Below, one piece after another: positions 52,000 through 60,519 of a DNA stretch of 64,000 bases. Each line of letters starts with the position of its first letter. Position 1 is the stretch's first letter. Source of the stretch: an uncultured Collinsella sp. (GTDB taxonomy: Bacteria > Actinomycetota > Coriobacteriia > Coriobacteriales > Coriobacteriaceae); NCBI GenBank assembly GCA_900758475.1, contig CAAERQ010000009.1:1-64000 (forward strand), in the 5' to 3' direction. The position numbers and the translations under genes were made by a program. A model generated the notes under the pieces. The model ran no database searches. It was not told the DNA's origin and saw only the letters and a list, made by a program, of their open reading frames with translations.

Positions 52000-52030
52000 A
52001 AAGGCCCCGGTTTCCCGGGGCCTTTTCTTT
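52000..52030 (+). terminator. strong intrinsic terminator ending the early operon
   Basis: AAAGGCCCCGG and CCGGGGCCTTT form a perfect 11-bp stem with a TTTC loop, followed by TCTTT. It separates early from late genes. Confidence 0.9.
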
Positions 52031-52042
52031 AAACGTTACCCC

Positions 52043-52092
52043 CTTTTTACGCTCGTGGGCAAACGCACGCGCTTGTCCACGTGCGTAAAAAG
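52043..52092. repeat. 50-bp palindrome directly upstream of the terminase genes
   Basis: CTTTTTACGCTCGTGGGCAA (52043-52062) is complementary to 52073-52092 at 18 of 20 positions around a 10-nt loop. It sits between the early terminator and the small terminase gene, where packaging sites or late-operon regulatory structures are found. Confidence 0.75.
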
Positions 52093-52114
52093 GTGGGAAC
52101 GTTCGCGTTTCCAT

Positions 52115-52540
52115 ATGGCTATCTACCAGCGGAAATGTGATTTTGTGGCGGGAAAAAGGCGTGAAAAACTGACCAAGGAGGGCATCGAGGATGCCGTCCG
52201 CCTGTGCCGTGCCGGAATGACCGACAGGGACATCGCCGCGTATCTCGGGGTCGCACGCGAGACATACAGCCGCTGGATCAACCACCCCAGAACAGACAAT
52301 CAGCGTCAACTGTGTCACGTTCTAAAAAAGGCCGAGGTCGAGCGCAAGGCGACGCTCGTGGGCCGCATCATGGACGCGAGCGGCGACAGCTGGCAGGCGG
52401 CGGCGTGGCTTTTGGAGCGCAAGTACCCGCAGGAGTACGCCAAGGCGCAGCGCATCATGGATACCACCGACACGGCGGTGCTCAAGGCCGCCAAGGAGCT
52501 GGTGCTGTCCGTGCCGTCTTCAATCGGCGGGGACGAGTAG
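52115..52540 (+). CDS. terminase small subunit-like protein
   Basis: A 141-aa basic protein. GIEDAVRLCRAGMTDRDIAA and YLGVARETYSRWINHP form the N-terminal helix-turn-helix, as in phage small terminases, and SWQAAAWLLERKYPQEYAKA is a phrase seen in many of them. It would recognise the packaging site and recruit the large subunit. No ribosome binding site stands out before the ATG. The terminase large gene follows after 3 nt. Confidence 0.75.
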   Translation: MAIYQRKCDFVAGKRREKLTKEGIEDAVRLCRAGMTDRDIAAYLGVARETYSRWINHPRTDNQRQLCHVLKKAEVERKATLVGRIMDASGDSWQAAAWLLERKYPQEYAKAQRIMDTTDTAVLKAAKELVLSVPSSIGGDE

Positions 52541-52543
52541 CCG

Positions 52544-53740
52544 ATGCCGCTCACGAGGATGCAGCGCGAGTACCTCGCCAACTGCACGCACCGCTACAAC
52601 GTGAAGTGCGGGGCGACGGGCTCGGGCAAGAGCTACGTCGACATAGCCGTGACCATACCGCAGAGGCTTCTCGCCATGCGGGGCGAGGGGCTGGCGGTGA
52701 TGATCGGGAACACCCGCTCGACGCTCGAGCGCAACATCCTCGAGCCGATGCGCTCACTTTACAGCGAAGACGTCGTCAGCCAGATCGGGCGGGACAACAC
52801 GGCCCAGATATTCGGGCGCAAGGTCTACTGCCTCGGGGCGGATAAGAAGACGAGCGTATCCAAGATTCAGGGCGCCACGTTCGAGTGGGTCTACGGCGAC
52901 GAGGTCGCCACGTGGAGCGAAGACGTGTTCCAGATGCTCAAGAGCCGCCTGCGCTGCGAGCACAGCCGCTTCGACGGCACCTGCAACCCCGACAGCCCGA
53001 ACCACTGGTTCAAGCGGTTCCTCGACGGCGACAGCGACATCTACAGGCAGGACTACACGATCTGGGACGGTGCGCTGGCACCGGATGTCATCGAGGCCCT
53101 CATCAAGGACTACGGCAGCGGCGTGTACTACGACCGCTACATCTTGGGCAAGTGGACGCTGGCCGAGGGCCTGGTCTACCCCGGGTGGGAGGGTGCCCTA
53201 GAGAGCCGGTATACGGGCAGCGCCGCCAAGTACGCGGTGTCTTGCGACTACGGAACGCAGAACGCCTTCGCGGCGCTGCTGTGGGCGTTTGACGGCAAGG
53301 TGTGGCACGTGGTGGACGAGTACCGCTACTCGGGCCGCGACACGGGGCACCAGAAGACGGACGCCGACTACGTGGCCGACATGGCCGACTTCGTGCGCGG
53401 GCTGAGCAAGCCGCCCAAGTTCATCATCGACCCGAGCGCCACGAGCTTCATCGCCGCGATGCGGCAGGCCGGGTTCAAGACCAAGAATGGGCGCAACGAC
53501 GTCGCGGACGGCATACGAGAGACGGATGTGTGCCTGGGCAACGGCACGGTGCGTATCTCCGACGCCTGCGCGGGGCTGATAGGCGAGCTCGGCGGCTACT
53601 GCTGGGACGCCAAGGCGGACGGCGATAAGCCCGTCAAGGTCGAGGACCACAGCTGCGACGCGCTCCGTTACGGCGTGGCAACACTGCGCATGTACAAGCC
53701 TGCGAAACGGCAGGTAAACCCATTTTTTGAAGGGAGGTAG
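52544..53740 (+). CDS. terminase large subunit (PBSX type)
   Basis: A 398-aa packaging motor. The ATPase domain has Walker A GATGSGKS (residues 23-30) and Walker B WVYGDE with Asp119-Glu120. The RNase H-like nuclease domain shows SCDYG with Asp235, IIDPSA with Asp296 and HSCDALRY with Asp372, its three metal-binding acids. It cuts and pumps concatemeric DNA into proheads. Length is slightly short but both domains are complete. Confidence 0.95.
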   Translation: MPLTRMQREYLANCTHRYNVKCGATGSGKSYVDIAVTIPQRLLAMRGEGLAVMIGNTRSTLERNILEPMRSLYSEDVVSQIGRDNTAQIFGRKVYCLGADKKTSVSKIQGATFEWVYGDEVATWSEDVFQMLKSRLRCEHSRFDGTCNPDSPNHWFKRFLDGDSDIYRQDYTIWDGALAPDVIEALIKDYGSGVYYDRYILGKWTLAEGLVYPGWEGALESRYTGSAAKYAVSCDYGTQNAFAALLWAFDGKVWHVVDEYRYSGRDTGHQKTDADYVADMADFVRGLSKPPKFIIDPSATSFIAAMRQAGFKTKNGRNDVADGIRETDVCLGNGTVRISDACAGLIGELGGYCWDAKADGDKPVKVEDHSCDALRYGVATLRMYKPAKRQVNPFFEGR

Positions 53741-53745
53741 CGGCT

Positions 53746-55188
53746 TTGTCTAAAGGTCCTTTGGTGACCGATGGCGACCTCAAGGCGGCGGCGTCGGCAA
53801 CGGCATTCGCGGCAGATGCCATCGAGCGGCACATGTCGAGCGAGATGTACCGCAACGCCGTCATCGCGAATGAGTACTACCGCCAGCACAACGTCACGAT
53901 CAACCGTTTCGTGCAGAAGATCTACTCGTGCTCCGGTGCCGAGGCCGAGGACTTCACGGCCTCGAAGCTGAGGCTGGCGAGTAACCTGTTCAAGCGCCTA
54001 AACGTCCAGCGCTGCACGTACTCGCTCGGTAAGGGCGTGAGCTTCGTGGACGTCTCGGCGGGCGGCAAGGACACGACCAAGGAGGGGCTTGGCGACCGCT
54101 TCGACGACGACGTCATGGAGATGGGGCTCAAGGCGCTCATCCACGGTGTGTCATTCCCGTTTTGGAACCTCGACCACATCGACGTGTTCACCGCCGACGA
54201 GTTCTGCCCGGTGTGGGACGAGTACTCTGGGGCGCTATACGCCGGCGTGAGGTTCTGGCGGCTCGACTCCGACCACCCGTGGCACGCGACCCTCTACGAG
54301 CAGGACGGCTACACGGAGATGGTGTCAGGCGGCAGCGGCTTCGACTTCGAGCTGACTGAGGCCAAGCGCGCCTACAAGGTCACGTATCAGGAGATACCGG
54401 CGGACGGGATGAAGCTGGCCGTCGATGCGGAGAACTACTCCCGCCTGCCAATCGTGGCGGTCTGGGGCAGCGACGCGCACCAGAGCACGCTCGTCGGCAT
54501 GCGCGAGAGCATCGACGCCTACGACCTGATCAAGAGCGGCCTTGTGAACGACACGCGCGACTGCGCGCAGATCTACTGGCTCATCAACGGAGCCGGCGGC
54601 ATGGACGACAGGGACCTCGACCTGTGGAGGGCGAAGCTCAAGCTGACGCACGTGGCCGAGGTCGACGCCGAGCAGGGGCAGTCCGTGACGCCGTACACGC
54701 AGGAGGTGCCCGTCGAGGGCCGCAAGGAGACGCTGGCGCAGATCAAGGCCGACATCTACGAGGACTTCGGCGCGCTGGACGTCCACACTATCGCGGCGGG
54801 GGCGACCAACGACCATATCGACGCGGCATACCAGCCGATGGACGAGGAGGCCGCCGAGTTCGAGCGCCACATCCGCGAGGGCATCATGGACATCCTCGCA
54901 TTGCAGGGCATCGAGGACACGCCCGTGTTCACGCACACTCGCATCAGCAACACCAAGGAGCAGGTCGAGACCGTGTGCCTGGAGGCCGAGTATCTGGACG
55001 ACGAGACGATCCTGCGAAAGCTGCCGAACATCACGCCCGACGAGAGGGCGAAGATCATGGAGCGAAAGCAGCGGGAGCAGGAGGAGCGCATGGCTGCGCT
55101 GCCGCCCGCGCTCGCGGCAAACGCCGGCGGTGCGGGCGCAGGCGACGAGGACGACGAGGATGACGAGGACGAGGAGGGCGAGGAATGA
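53746..55188 (+). CDS. portal protein (SPP1 gp6-like)
   Basis: A 480-aa protein of the phage portal family, forming the dodecameric DNA gate at one head vertex. IERHMSSEMYRNAVIANEYY and NRFVQKIYSCSGA near the N-terminus and FGALDVHTIAAGATNDHIDA match SPP1-type portals. The C-terminus is acidic (GDEDDEDDEDEEGEE). The start is a TTG 6 nt after GGGAGGT. It overlaps the next gene by 4 nt. Confidence 0.88.
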   Translation: MSKGPLVTDGDLKAAASATAFAADAIERHMSSEMYRNAVIANEYYRQHNVTINRFVQKIYSCSGAEAEDFTASKLRLASNLFKRLNVQRCTYSLGKGVSFVDVSAGGKDTTKEGLGDRFDDDVMEMGLKALIHGVSFPFWNLDHIDVFTADEFCPVWDEYSGALYAGVRFWRLDSDHPWHATLYEQDGYTEMVSGGSGFDFELTEAKRAYKVTYQEIPADGMKLAVDAENYSRLPIVAVWGSDAHQSTLVGMRESIDAYDLIKSGLVNDTRDCAQIYWLINGAGGMDDRDLDLWRAKLKLTHVAEVDAEQGQSVTPYTQEVPVEGRKETLAQIKADIYEDFGALDVHTIAAGATNDHIDAAYQPMDEEAAEFERHIREGIMDILALQGIEDTPVFTHTRISNTKEQVETVCLEAEYLDDETILRKLPNITPDERAKIMERKQREQEERMAALPPALAANAGGAGAGDEDDEDDEDEEGEE

Positions 55189-57314
55189 CGCTGGACATCA
55201 TGGATGGCGACCTGTGGCAGTGGGACACGGGGCGCGAGGTCGAGGCTGCCGGCTGCGAGCAGGTGCATTTCGCCAAGTCGACCGCGGGGACGTGCTACAC
55301 GGTCGAGGTGGCCGGCAACAAGGCGAAGATTCCCGACGAGCTGCTCCAGGCGGCCGGTCGCGTGTACGCATGGGCCTACATCACGGACGAGACATACGGC
55401 GGGCGCACGCGCATCGAGGCGCTCTGGGACGTGAAGAGGCGAGCCAAGCCCGCCGAGTACGTCTACGAGCCGAGCGACCAGCGCACCATCAAGGACGCGG
55501 AGACGGCGCGAGACGAGGCCAAGGCCGCGCAGAAGGCCGCGGAGGCCGCGCGCGACAGGGCCATCGCAGCCGAGGTCAAGGGGGCGCGCGCCACGACGCT
55601 TGCCTCGGGCTCGGAGGCAACGGCGGCGATGGAGGGCAACATCCTGGTCGTCGGCGTGCCGAAGGGCGACGCGCTCAGGTACAGCGACCTCACCGACGAG
55701 CAGGTGGCGGAGCTCAAGAAGCCCGCAACGGACGCCGCGGCCGAGATCGGCAAGACAAACGAGGAGTACAAGGCCATGCTCACCGAGCAGGCCAAGGCCT
55801 TCGGCGACGCGCAGCAGGCGCGTGCCGAGTCATATACGGACGCCGAGCGCGCCCGCGACAGGGCATACACGAAGGCCGAGACGGACCGCAACGCCGCCTA
55901 CGACGAGGCCGAGGGGGGGCGCAAGAGCGCCGAGACGGAGCGCGATACGGCCGAGAAGGAACGTGTTGAGGCCGAGGCCAAGCGCGAGCAGGGCTGGACC
56001 GACCTCAAGGCCGAGGCGGAGAAGAGCGTGAGCGACGCGGTCGAGCGTGCCGAGGCCGCCAATACGGCGGCTACCAAGGCTATCGCCGAGGTGAAGGCCA
56101 CCGAGGCGAAGCTGTATCCGGTAGCCGAGAACGTCCTCAAGGGCACGGCCAATGGCACCTTCATCCACGTCGATGACGCTTTCCCTTCAAGCCTCTTGGG
56201 CATTGAGATTGAAGGCGCCTGCAAGCAGGACGGCACGCCAAGTCCGGACAATCCCGTGCCGATTCAGGTTGTCGAGAACCCCGTCTTTAAGGTGACGGGT
56301 AGGAACCTTCTTGACAACAAGTACCCCACCTATACCGCTGCTTATAACAACGGAGTTGCCATTATTAACAAATACTCCTATGACAACCCCAGCACCGTGT
56401 TGCCTTTCACCACGGGACCGCGCTCGTCCAACGGTTTCGGCTCCATTGAAAAGCTAAAGCCGAACGTGACGTATACACTAAAGGCCTTTAACTCGCCCGA
56501 CAAGTCGGTTGTCTGCATCGCCGGGTACAAACGTGTGGAAGATATTGGCAATCCGAGCAACGCTGTCTGGCATCTAAAAGAGACCGGCCTGGGAGGCCCC
56601 GTCAGCTTTTCGGTGAAGGAGGGCGGCGAATGCGTCGTGTTCACTTTTGCCGCCGAGTGGGGCGACGAAACGAACAAAATCACGTATCCCGCAGATTTCA
56701 AGGCGACTATCGAGCACGGTAGCACAGCCACGGACTACAAGCCTTACACCTCGCAATCACAAGTCTTCACCCTTCCCGCAGAGCATCCCTATCTGGCGAA
56801 AGTCGATAACAAGGCGGACGAGATTAGGGTGGACAGAGACGGCAACGTGGAGCTTGTGGCGCGAGTTGGCGTTGACAAAAACGTGAGAAAAGTCGGTGCT
56901 TTTCAGCGTGGTGAGTATTACTCGTTTAATACGAATCTGAGTCCGTTCGCGAGTCAAAATGAGGATTACGGCGGCATAATGCTCTGCAGCACATTGCAGT
57001 CCCGTTATCTCACATCGAACAGTGACGGCATCTATCGCACGTGGAACGGGGTTTACGTAAAGGACACTTCCGGGCGCACCAAAGAAGAAATTCAAGCGGA
57101 AGTGGACAAGAATGCGCCGCTAACAGTTGTCGCGAAGATTCCCGAGAAGCGATACCCTCTAGGCAAAATCGAGATACCCAAGGCGCAAGACAGCATTGTC
57201 AACGCCTGGACGGACGCGGAAGTGACACCGCGCACTGGCATTGAGTACACGCGCGACGTAAACATCGTCGTCGCGAACCTTGAATCGGCAATCGCATCCA
57301 TCACCGAGGGATAG
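55185..57314 (+). CDS. large fibre-like/receptor-binding-like structural protein
   Basis: A 709-aa protein in three parts. Residues 1-95 are a beta-rich head with no family I know. Residues about 98-320 are a long Ala/Glu/Lys coiled coil (ETARDEAKAAQKAAEAARDR and many similar heptads). Residues 320-709 are beta-rich with TPSPDNPVPIQVVENP and STATDYKPYTSQ, phrases common in tail-tip and baseplate proteins of gut phages that carry carbohydrate-binding-like modules. The C-terminal part is AT-richer, from about 56120, so it was probably exchanged. A fibre gene between portal and MuF is unusual. Confidence 0.65.
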   Translation: MTLDIMDGDLWQWDTGREVEAAGCEQVHFAKSTAGTCYTVEVAGNKAKIPDELLQAAGRVYAWAYITDETYGGRTRIEALWDVKRRAKPAEYVYEPSDQRTIKDAETARDEAKAAQKAAEAARDRAIAAEVKGARATTLASGSEATAAMEGNILVVGVPKGDALRYSDLTDEQVAELKKPATDAAAEIGKTNEEYKAMLTEQAKAFGDAQQARAESYTDAERARDRAYTKAETDRNAAYDEAEGGRKSAETERDTAEKERVEAEAKREQGWTDLKAEAEKSVSDAVERAEAANTAATKAIAEVKATEAKLYPVAENVLKGTANGTFIHVDDAFPSSLLGIEIEGACKQDGTPSPDNPVPIQVVENPVFKVTGRNLLDNKYPTYTAAYNNGVAIINKYSYDNPSTVLPFTTGPRSSNGFGSIEKLKPNVTYTLKAFNSPDKSVVCIAGYKRVEDIGNPSNAVWHLKETGLGGPVSFSVKEGGECVVFTFAAEWGDETNKITYPADFKATIEHGSTATDYKPYTSQSQVFTLPAEHPYLAKVDNKADEIRVDRDGNVELVARVGVDKNVRKVGAFQRGEYYSFNTNLSPFASQNEDYGGIMLCSTLQSRYLTSNSDGIYRTWNGVYVKDTSGRTKEEIQAEVDKNAPLTVVAKIPEKRYPLGKIEIPKAQDSIVNAWTDAEVTPRTGIEYTRDVNIVVANLESAIASITEG

Positions 57315-57323
57315 GAGACACCC

Positions 57324-57545
57324 ATGGCAGTAAAGAGCAAAGCCCGCCACGACCTCACGCTGCGCAGCATCAAGCGCGAGATTTCAGCGGGCCGCGACGT
57401 GGCGTACTGGCTTGACAAGGCGTACGCGCACCTGGACAGCGGCCTTTTCGACGAGGGTGACATCGCCGAGGTCGAGGAGCTCGCGGCGGCGTACTACGAC
57501 GGACTCGACCGCGCGGAGGAGCCGACCGAGCAGGAAGGCGAGTAG
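57324..57545 (+). CDS. small phage protein of unknown function
   Basis: A 73-aa helical acidic protein (LTLRSIKREISAGRDVAYWL). It starts 9 nt after the fibre-like gene with AGGAGACACCC upstream and is followed by a terminator. In tail modules a small gene with this look often follows a fibre gene; its role is unknown. Confidence 0.55.
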   Translation: MAVKSKARHDLTLRSIKREISAGRDVAYWLDKAYAHLDSGLFDEGDIAEVEELAAAYYDGLDRAEEPTEQEGE

Positions 57546-57547
57546 GG

Positions 57548-57578
57548 AAGGGCCCCGGCTTCGGTCGGGGCCCTTTTC
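57548..57578 (+). terminator. intrinsic terminator after the fibre-like pair
   Basis: AAGGGCCCCG pairs with CGGGGCCCTT around an 8-nt loop, then TTTT... CC. It marks off the fibre-like gene and its small neighbour from the MuF gene. Confidence 0.85.
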
Positions 57579-57623
57579 CGTTATGTGCGGGCGACCATGC
57601 GTGCCGACGATTGGAGGCGGCGC

Positions 57624-59363
57624 ATGGCAAGGGATAGTGCTCACGAGTTCTCAGACGCCGAGATTCGGGCGTTCGAGCGCGAGGTGGCGGGAGTGTACGG
57701 CGAGGCGGGCAAGACGGCCTACGCCAACCTCAAGCGCTATCTGGCGCAGTTCGAGGCCGACGACGAGAAGATGCGCGGGCGTCTCGAGGCCGGCGAGATC
57801 ACCAAGGCACAATACAGGTCCTGGCGAAGCGGGAAGATCGCGGCGGGCAGGCGCTACCGAATCGTCCTCAAGCAGTGCGCCGAGGCCATGACGCATGCGA
57901 ACGTCGTCGCTGCCGCCGCCATCGAGGGCAGGCTGCCCGAGGTCTACGCCGAGAACTACAACTACGGAACGTGGCAGGTCGAGAGCGCCGTTGGCTGGGA
58001 CACGTCCTACGCGCTGCAGGACGCGTCGACCGTGCAGAGGCTGCTCGCCGACCACGACAGCTATCTGCCCAAGCCCTCCGTCAACGTCGCCAAGGACACG
58101 GCGTGGAACCGCCGGCTCATCGCCAACCAGATCACGCAGGGCGTGCTGCTCGGCGAGTCGATACCCAAGATAGCCAAGCGCATGCAGGACGTGGCGGGGG
58201 CGAACCGCGCGGCGGCAGTGCGCTTGGCGCGAACCTCTACGACGGCGGCGGAGAACGCCGGGCGCGTCGACAGCTACAGGCGCGCGCAGTCCCTCGGAAT
58301 CGAGCTGGAGCAGGAGTGGCTGGCGACGCTCGACGGGCGCACGCGCTCGAGCCACAGGAAGCTCGACGGCGAGAAGGTCGAGGTCGGGGAGAAGTTCAGC
58401 AACGGGTGCCGCTACCCGGGCGACCCCGAGGCGCCGTATGCCGAGACGTGCAACTGCCGCTGCACGCTCATCGCGGCCGTGGAGGGCGTGGACTACAGCG
58501 ACGGCAAGCGCTGGAGCAAGCTGCCCGAGGGCATGACCTACGAGGAATGGAAGGCCGGCAAGCCCGCCGTCACCGGCACCAAACCCGCAAACCGCACCAT
58601 CTCCGAGTTCATGGAGATGCCCGGCACCAAGCGCAAGCTGGACGTGGCGGGCGTATCCAAGACCGAGGCGCGCAAGCGGCTTTCGCGGCAGCTCGAGGAC
58701 TACGGCATACCGTCCGGCTCGTTCCGCAAGATGAGCGCAGGCGACCAGCAGAAGGTGCTCGACACGGTGCTTGCGCCCGGTTCGACGCCCATTGTCAACG
58801 GCCGGCGCGTTTTCAAGGAGATCAAGGGCGAGCATTCCGCAGGCTCCGACCTTGCCAAGGTAAACCCGAACTTTAAGACAAAGAAGGACAAAGACGGCAG
58901 GTACTCGTACAACTGCCAAAGGTGCGTTCCGGCGTATGAGGCGAGACGGCGTGGGCTCGACGTCGTTGCGAAGCCGGTTAAGATGAACAAGTGGGGGAAA
59001 ATATCGGCATATGACCCCTTCGCGCGCGCCGAGTCGTACAAAAAGGTGTTTCCGGGGGTCACATGGAAACGTGGCGGCGATAAGCCGGAGAAAGAAATAG
59101 CGTCATTCCTCCTTGCGGTAAACGGGGACGCGAGGGCCGAGGTCTCCGTTACCTGGGACCAGGCGCTTTGCGGCAAGAGCGGACGACACGTTTTCGTTGC
59201 GGAAAAGACGGGAAACGCTGTCAAGTTCATAGACCCACAGAGCGGCGATGAGGACGTGAGCTGGTATTTTGGTATAATCAAGGCCGAGGAGACGGAGTTC
59301 GCGCGAGTTGACGACGCCGAGTTTGGCGATCTTATCGACGAGTGCCTGACGACAAGAGGTTGA
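57624..59363 (+). CDS. MuF head protein with C-terminal papain-like polymorphic toxin domain
   Basis: A 579-aa fusion. Residues 1-190 are helical; residues about 195-285 are the MuF phage head domain (ARTSTTAAENAGRVDSYRRA; EWLATLDGRTRSSHRKLDGE; CNCRC). A linker (about 290-400) leads to a C-terminal domain with YNCQRCVPAYEARRRG (Cys431, Cys434), GRHVFVAEK (His522) and VKFIDPQSGD (Asp537): the NCxxC, GxH and DPQ layout of papain-like Tox-PL toxins, known as glutamine deamidases or proteases. MuF proteins enter the capsid and may be delivered with DNA. The start is the ATG after TTGGAGG; the frame opens 13 codons earlier. From about 58870 codon use is AT-richer. Confidence 0.85.
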   Translation: MARDSAHEFSDAEIRAFEREVAGVYGEAGKTAYANLKRYLAQFEADDEKMRGRLEAGEITKAQYRSWRSGKIAAGRRYRIVLKQCAEAMTHANVVAAAAIEGRLPEVYAENYNYGTWQVESAVGWDTSYALQDASTVQRLLADHDSYLPKPSVNVAKDTAWNRRLIANQITQGVLLGESIPKIAKRMQDVAGANRAAAVRLARTSTTAAENAGRVDSYRRAQSLGIELEQEWLATLDGRTRSSHRKLDGEKVEVGEKFSNGCRYPGDPEAPYAETCNCRCTLIAAVEGVDYSDGKRWSKLPEGMTYEEWKAGKPAVTGTKPANRTISEFMEMPGTKRKLDVAGVSKTEARKRLSRQLEDYGIPSGSFRKMSAGDQQKVLDTVLAPGSTPIVNGRRVFKEIKGEHSAGSDLAKVNPNFKTKKDKDGRYSYNCQRCVPAYEARRRGLDVVAKPVKMNKWGKISAYDPFARAESYKKVFPGVTWKRGGDKPEKEIASFLLAVNGDARAEVSVTWDQALCGKSGRHVFVAEKTGNAVKFIDPQSGDEDVSWYFGIIKAEETEFARVDDAEFGDLIDECLTTRG

Positions 59364-59364
59364 C

Positions 59365-59631
59365 ATGCTCACATTGGAAGAGGCCATAAAGCCGATTCTG
59401 GAAGAGGAGGCCGTAGACGGATACGGCCCGGTGTGCGCATACGAGGGCAAATACCATTGGTTCGTCGGTTTCGGTTTCGATGGAAAGATGGCCCCGGGCG
59501 ACACTCCGTATGCCATCGACAAGGAAACGGGGAGGATTGACTTCTTCCCGATTCCATTTTTCCTCAGAGGCGAGAGCCCGTCTGCTATCGAGCTTGAGAT
59601 GGACAAGGCCAACGAGATAAAAGTCAAGTAG
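59365..59631 (+). CDS. putative immunity protein for the MuF toxin (Imm35-like)
   Basis: An 88-aa acidic soluble protein starting one base after the toxin gene stop. MLTLEEAIKPILEEEAV, HWFVGFGFDG and TPYAIDKETGRIDFFPIP follow the helix-then-beta-sheet plan of Imm35-like immunity proteins, which end in a VDKETG-type hairpin. It is AT-richer than nearby head genes, like the 3' end of the toxin gene, as expected for an exchanged toxin-immunity cassette. It would protect the lysogen from the toxin domain. The family assignment is by eye. Confidence 0.7.
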   Translation: MLTLEEAIKPILEEEAVDGYGPVCAYEGKYHWFVGFGFDGKMAPGDTPYAIDKETGRIDFFPIPFFLRGESPSAIELEMDKANEIKVK

Positions 59632-59638
59632 GCCACAG

Positions 59639-59665
59639 CCAGCCCCGCTTCGGCGGGGCTTTTTC
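59639..59665 (+). terminator. intrinsic terminator with UUCG loop
   Basis: AGCCCCGC-TTCG-GCGGGGCT is a perfect hairpin followed by TTTTT. It ends the toxin-immunity pair. Confidence 0.9.
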
Positions 59666-59715
59666 ATGCCGCGTGACCGCGGCGGGAACATCCTCCCGAA
59701 TGCGAGGGAGGACCC

Positions 59716-59937
59716 ATGAACCCCATAACCGAATGCAAAAGATGCTCCGACTGCGCCATCAGGCTCGGCTTCGGCTTCACCCAGCCCGACGTGCTGATAT
59801 GCACCGTGCGAGGCGACGAGGTGGGGCCGGGCGACGGCTGCACCATGGGCATCCCCGGCGAGCCCGTGCAGGCCGTCGAGGCGTGCGAGGTGGACGTGTC
59901 CGGCCGCGTGGGCTACGGCACGGAGGTGCTGGACTGA
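59716..59937 (+). CDS. small Cys-containing phage protein
   Basis: A 73-aa protein with CKRCSDCAIRLG near the N-terminus and two later cysteines, one more candidate zinc-binding small protein. GAGGGAGGACCC precedes the ATG, and the stop overlaps the next gene by one base. Confidence 0.55.
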   Translation: MNPITECKRCSDCAIRLGFGFTQPDVLICTVRGDEVGPGDGCTMGIPGEPVQAVEACEVDVSGRVGYGTEVLD

Positions 59938-60410
59938 TGGCCGCACCGCGAAAGGTCGGCAAGGAGAAGTGGAGCGCCAAGAACGACGCGTGGACCGACC
60001 GCAACGGCGACACCGTCAGCGGGATGAGGGAGAAGGGCTTCACGCGCGGTAGCGCCAAGGGCCTGACCGCCTCGGACATCTCCGGGCTTGTCGAGGTGCG
60101 CGCCGACAACCGCGAGGCCATCGCCAACGCCATCGACCGCGCGCTCGTAGCCGCGCTGGAGGAGATCGGCCTCGTCGCGGAGGGCTACGCCAAGCGTGCC
60201 TGCCCGGTCGACACGGGCCGGTTGCGCAACTCCATCACCCACATCGTCGACGAGGACGGCAAGTGCGCCGTCATCGGCACGAACGTCGAGTACGCGCCCT
60301 TCGTCGAGCTTGGGACGAGGCACCAGAAGCCGCAGCCCTACCTCAAGCCGGCGGCCGAGGACCACGAATCCACATACCGCTCAATCTTCCGCAAGCACCT
60401 CGGGGGCTAG
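59937..60410 (+). CDS. HK97 gp10-like head-tail/tail completion protein
   Basis: A 157-aa protein. AKRACPVDTGRLRNSITHIV, VIGTNVEYAPFVELGT and QKPQPYLKPA are typical of the HK97 gp10 family, which joins or completes the tail. The N-terminal 50 residues are basic and not part of the family core. It is placed before the scaffold and coat genes, ahead of the usual position after the connectors. Confidence 0.8.
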   Translation: MAAPRKVGKEKWSAKNDAWTDRNGDTVSGMREKGFTRGSAKGLTASDISGLVEVRADNREAIANAIDRALVAALEEIGLVAEGYAKRACPVDTGRLRNSITHIVDEDGKCAVIGTNVEYAPFVELGTRHQKPQPYLKPAAEDHESTYRSIFRKHLGG

Positions 60411-60519
60411 TGCCGCGTTACGCCGTTTGGATACTCACCCTTGCCGCGAGGTATTGCGGCGCGGGCCCTGCCGAGGCAACAGGCGGGAACCCGCCCATTC
60501 CGAAGCAAGGGAGATTCTG

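Noticed and set aside
55185..57545. Diversity-generating retroelement variable protein in the fibre-like gene
   Set aside because: No reverse transcriptase, template repeat or adenine-biased variable repeat is seen nearby.
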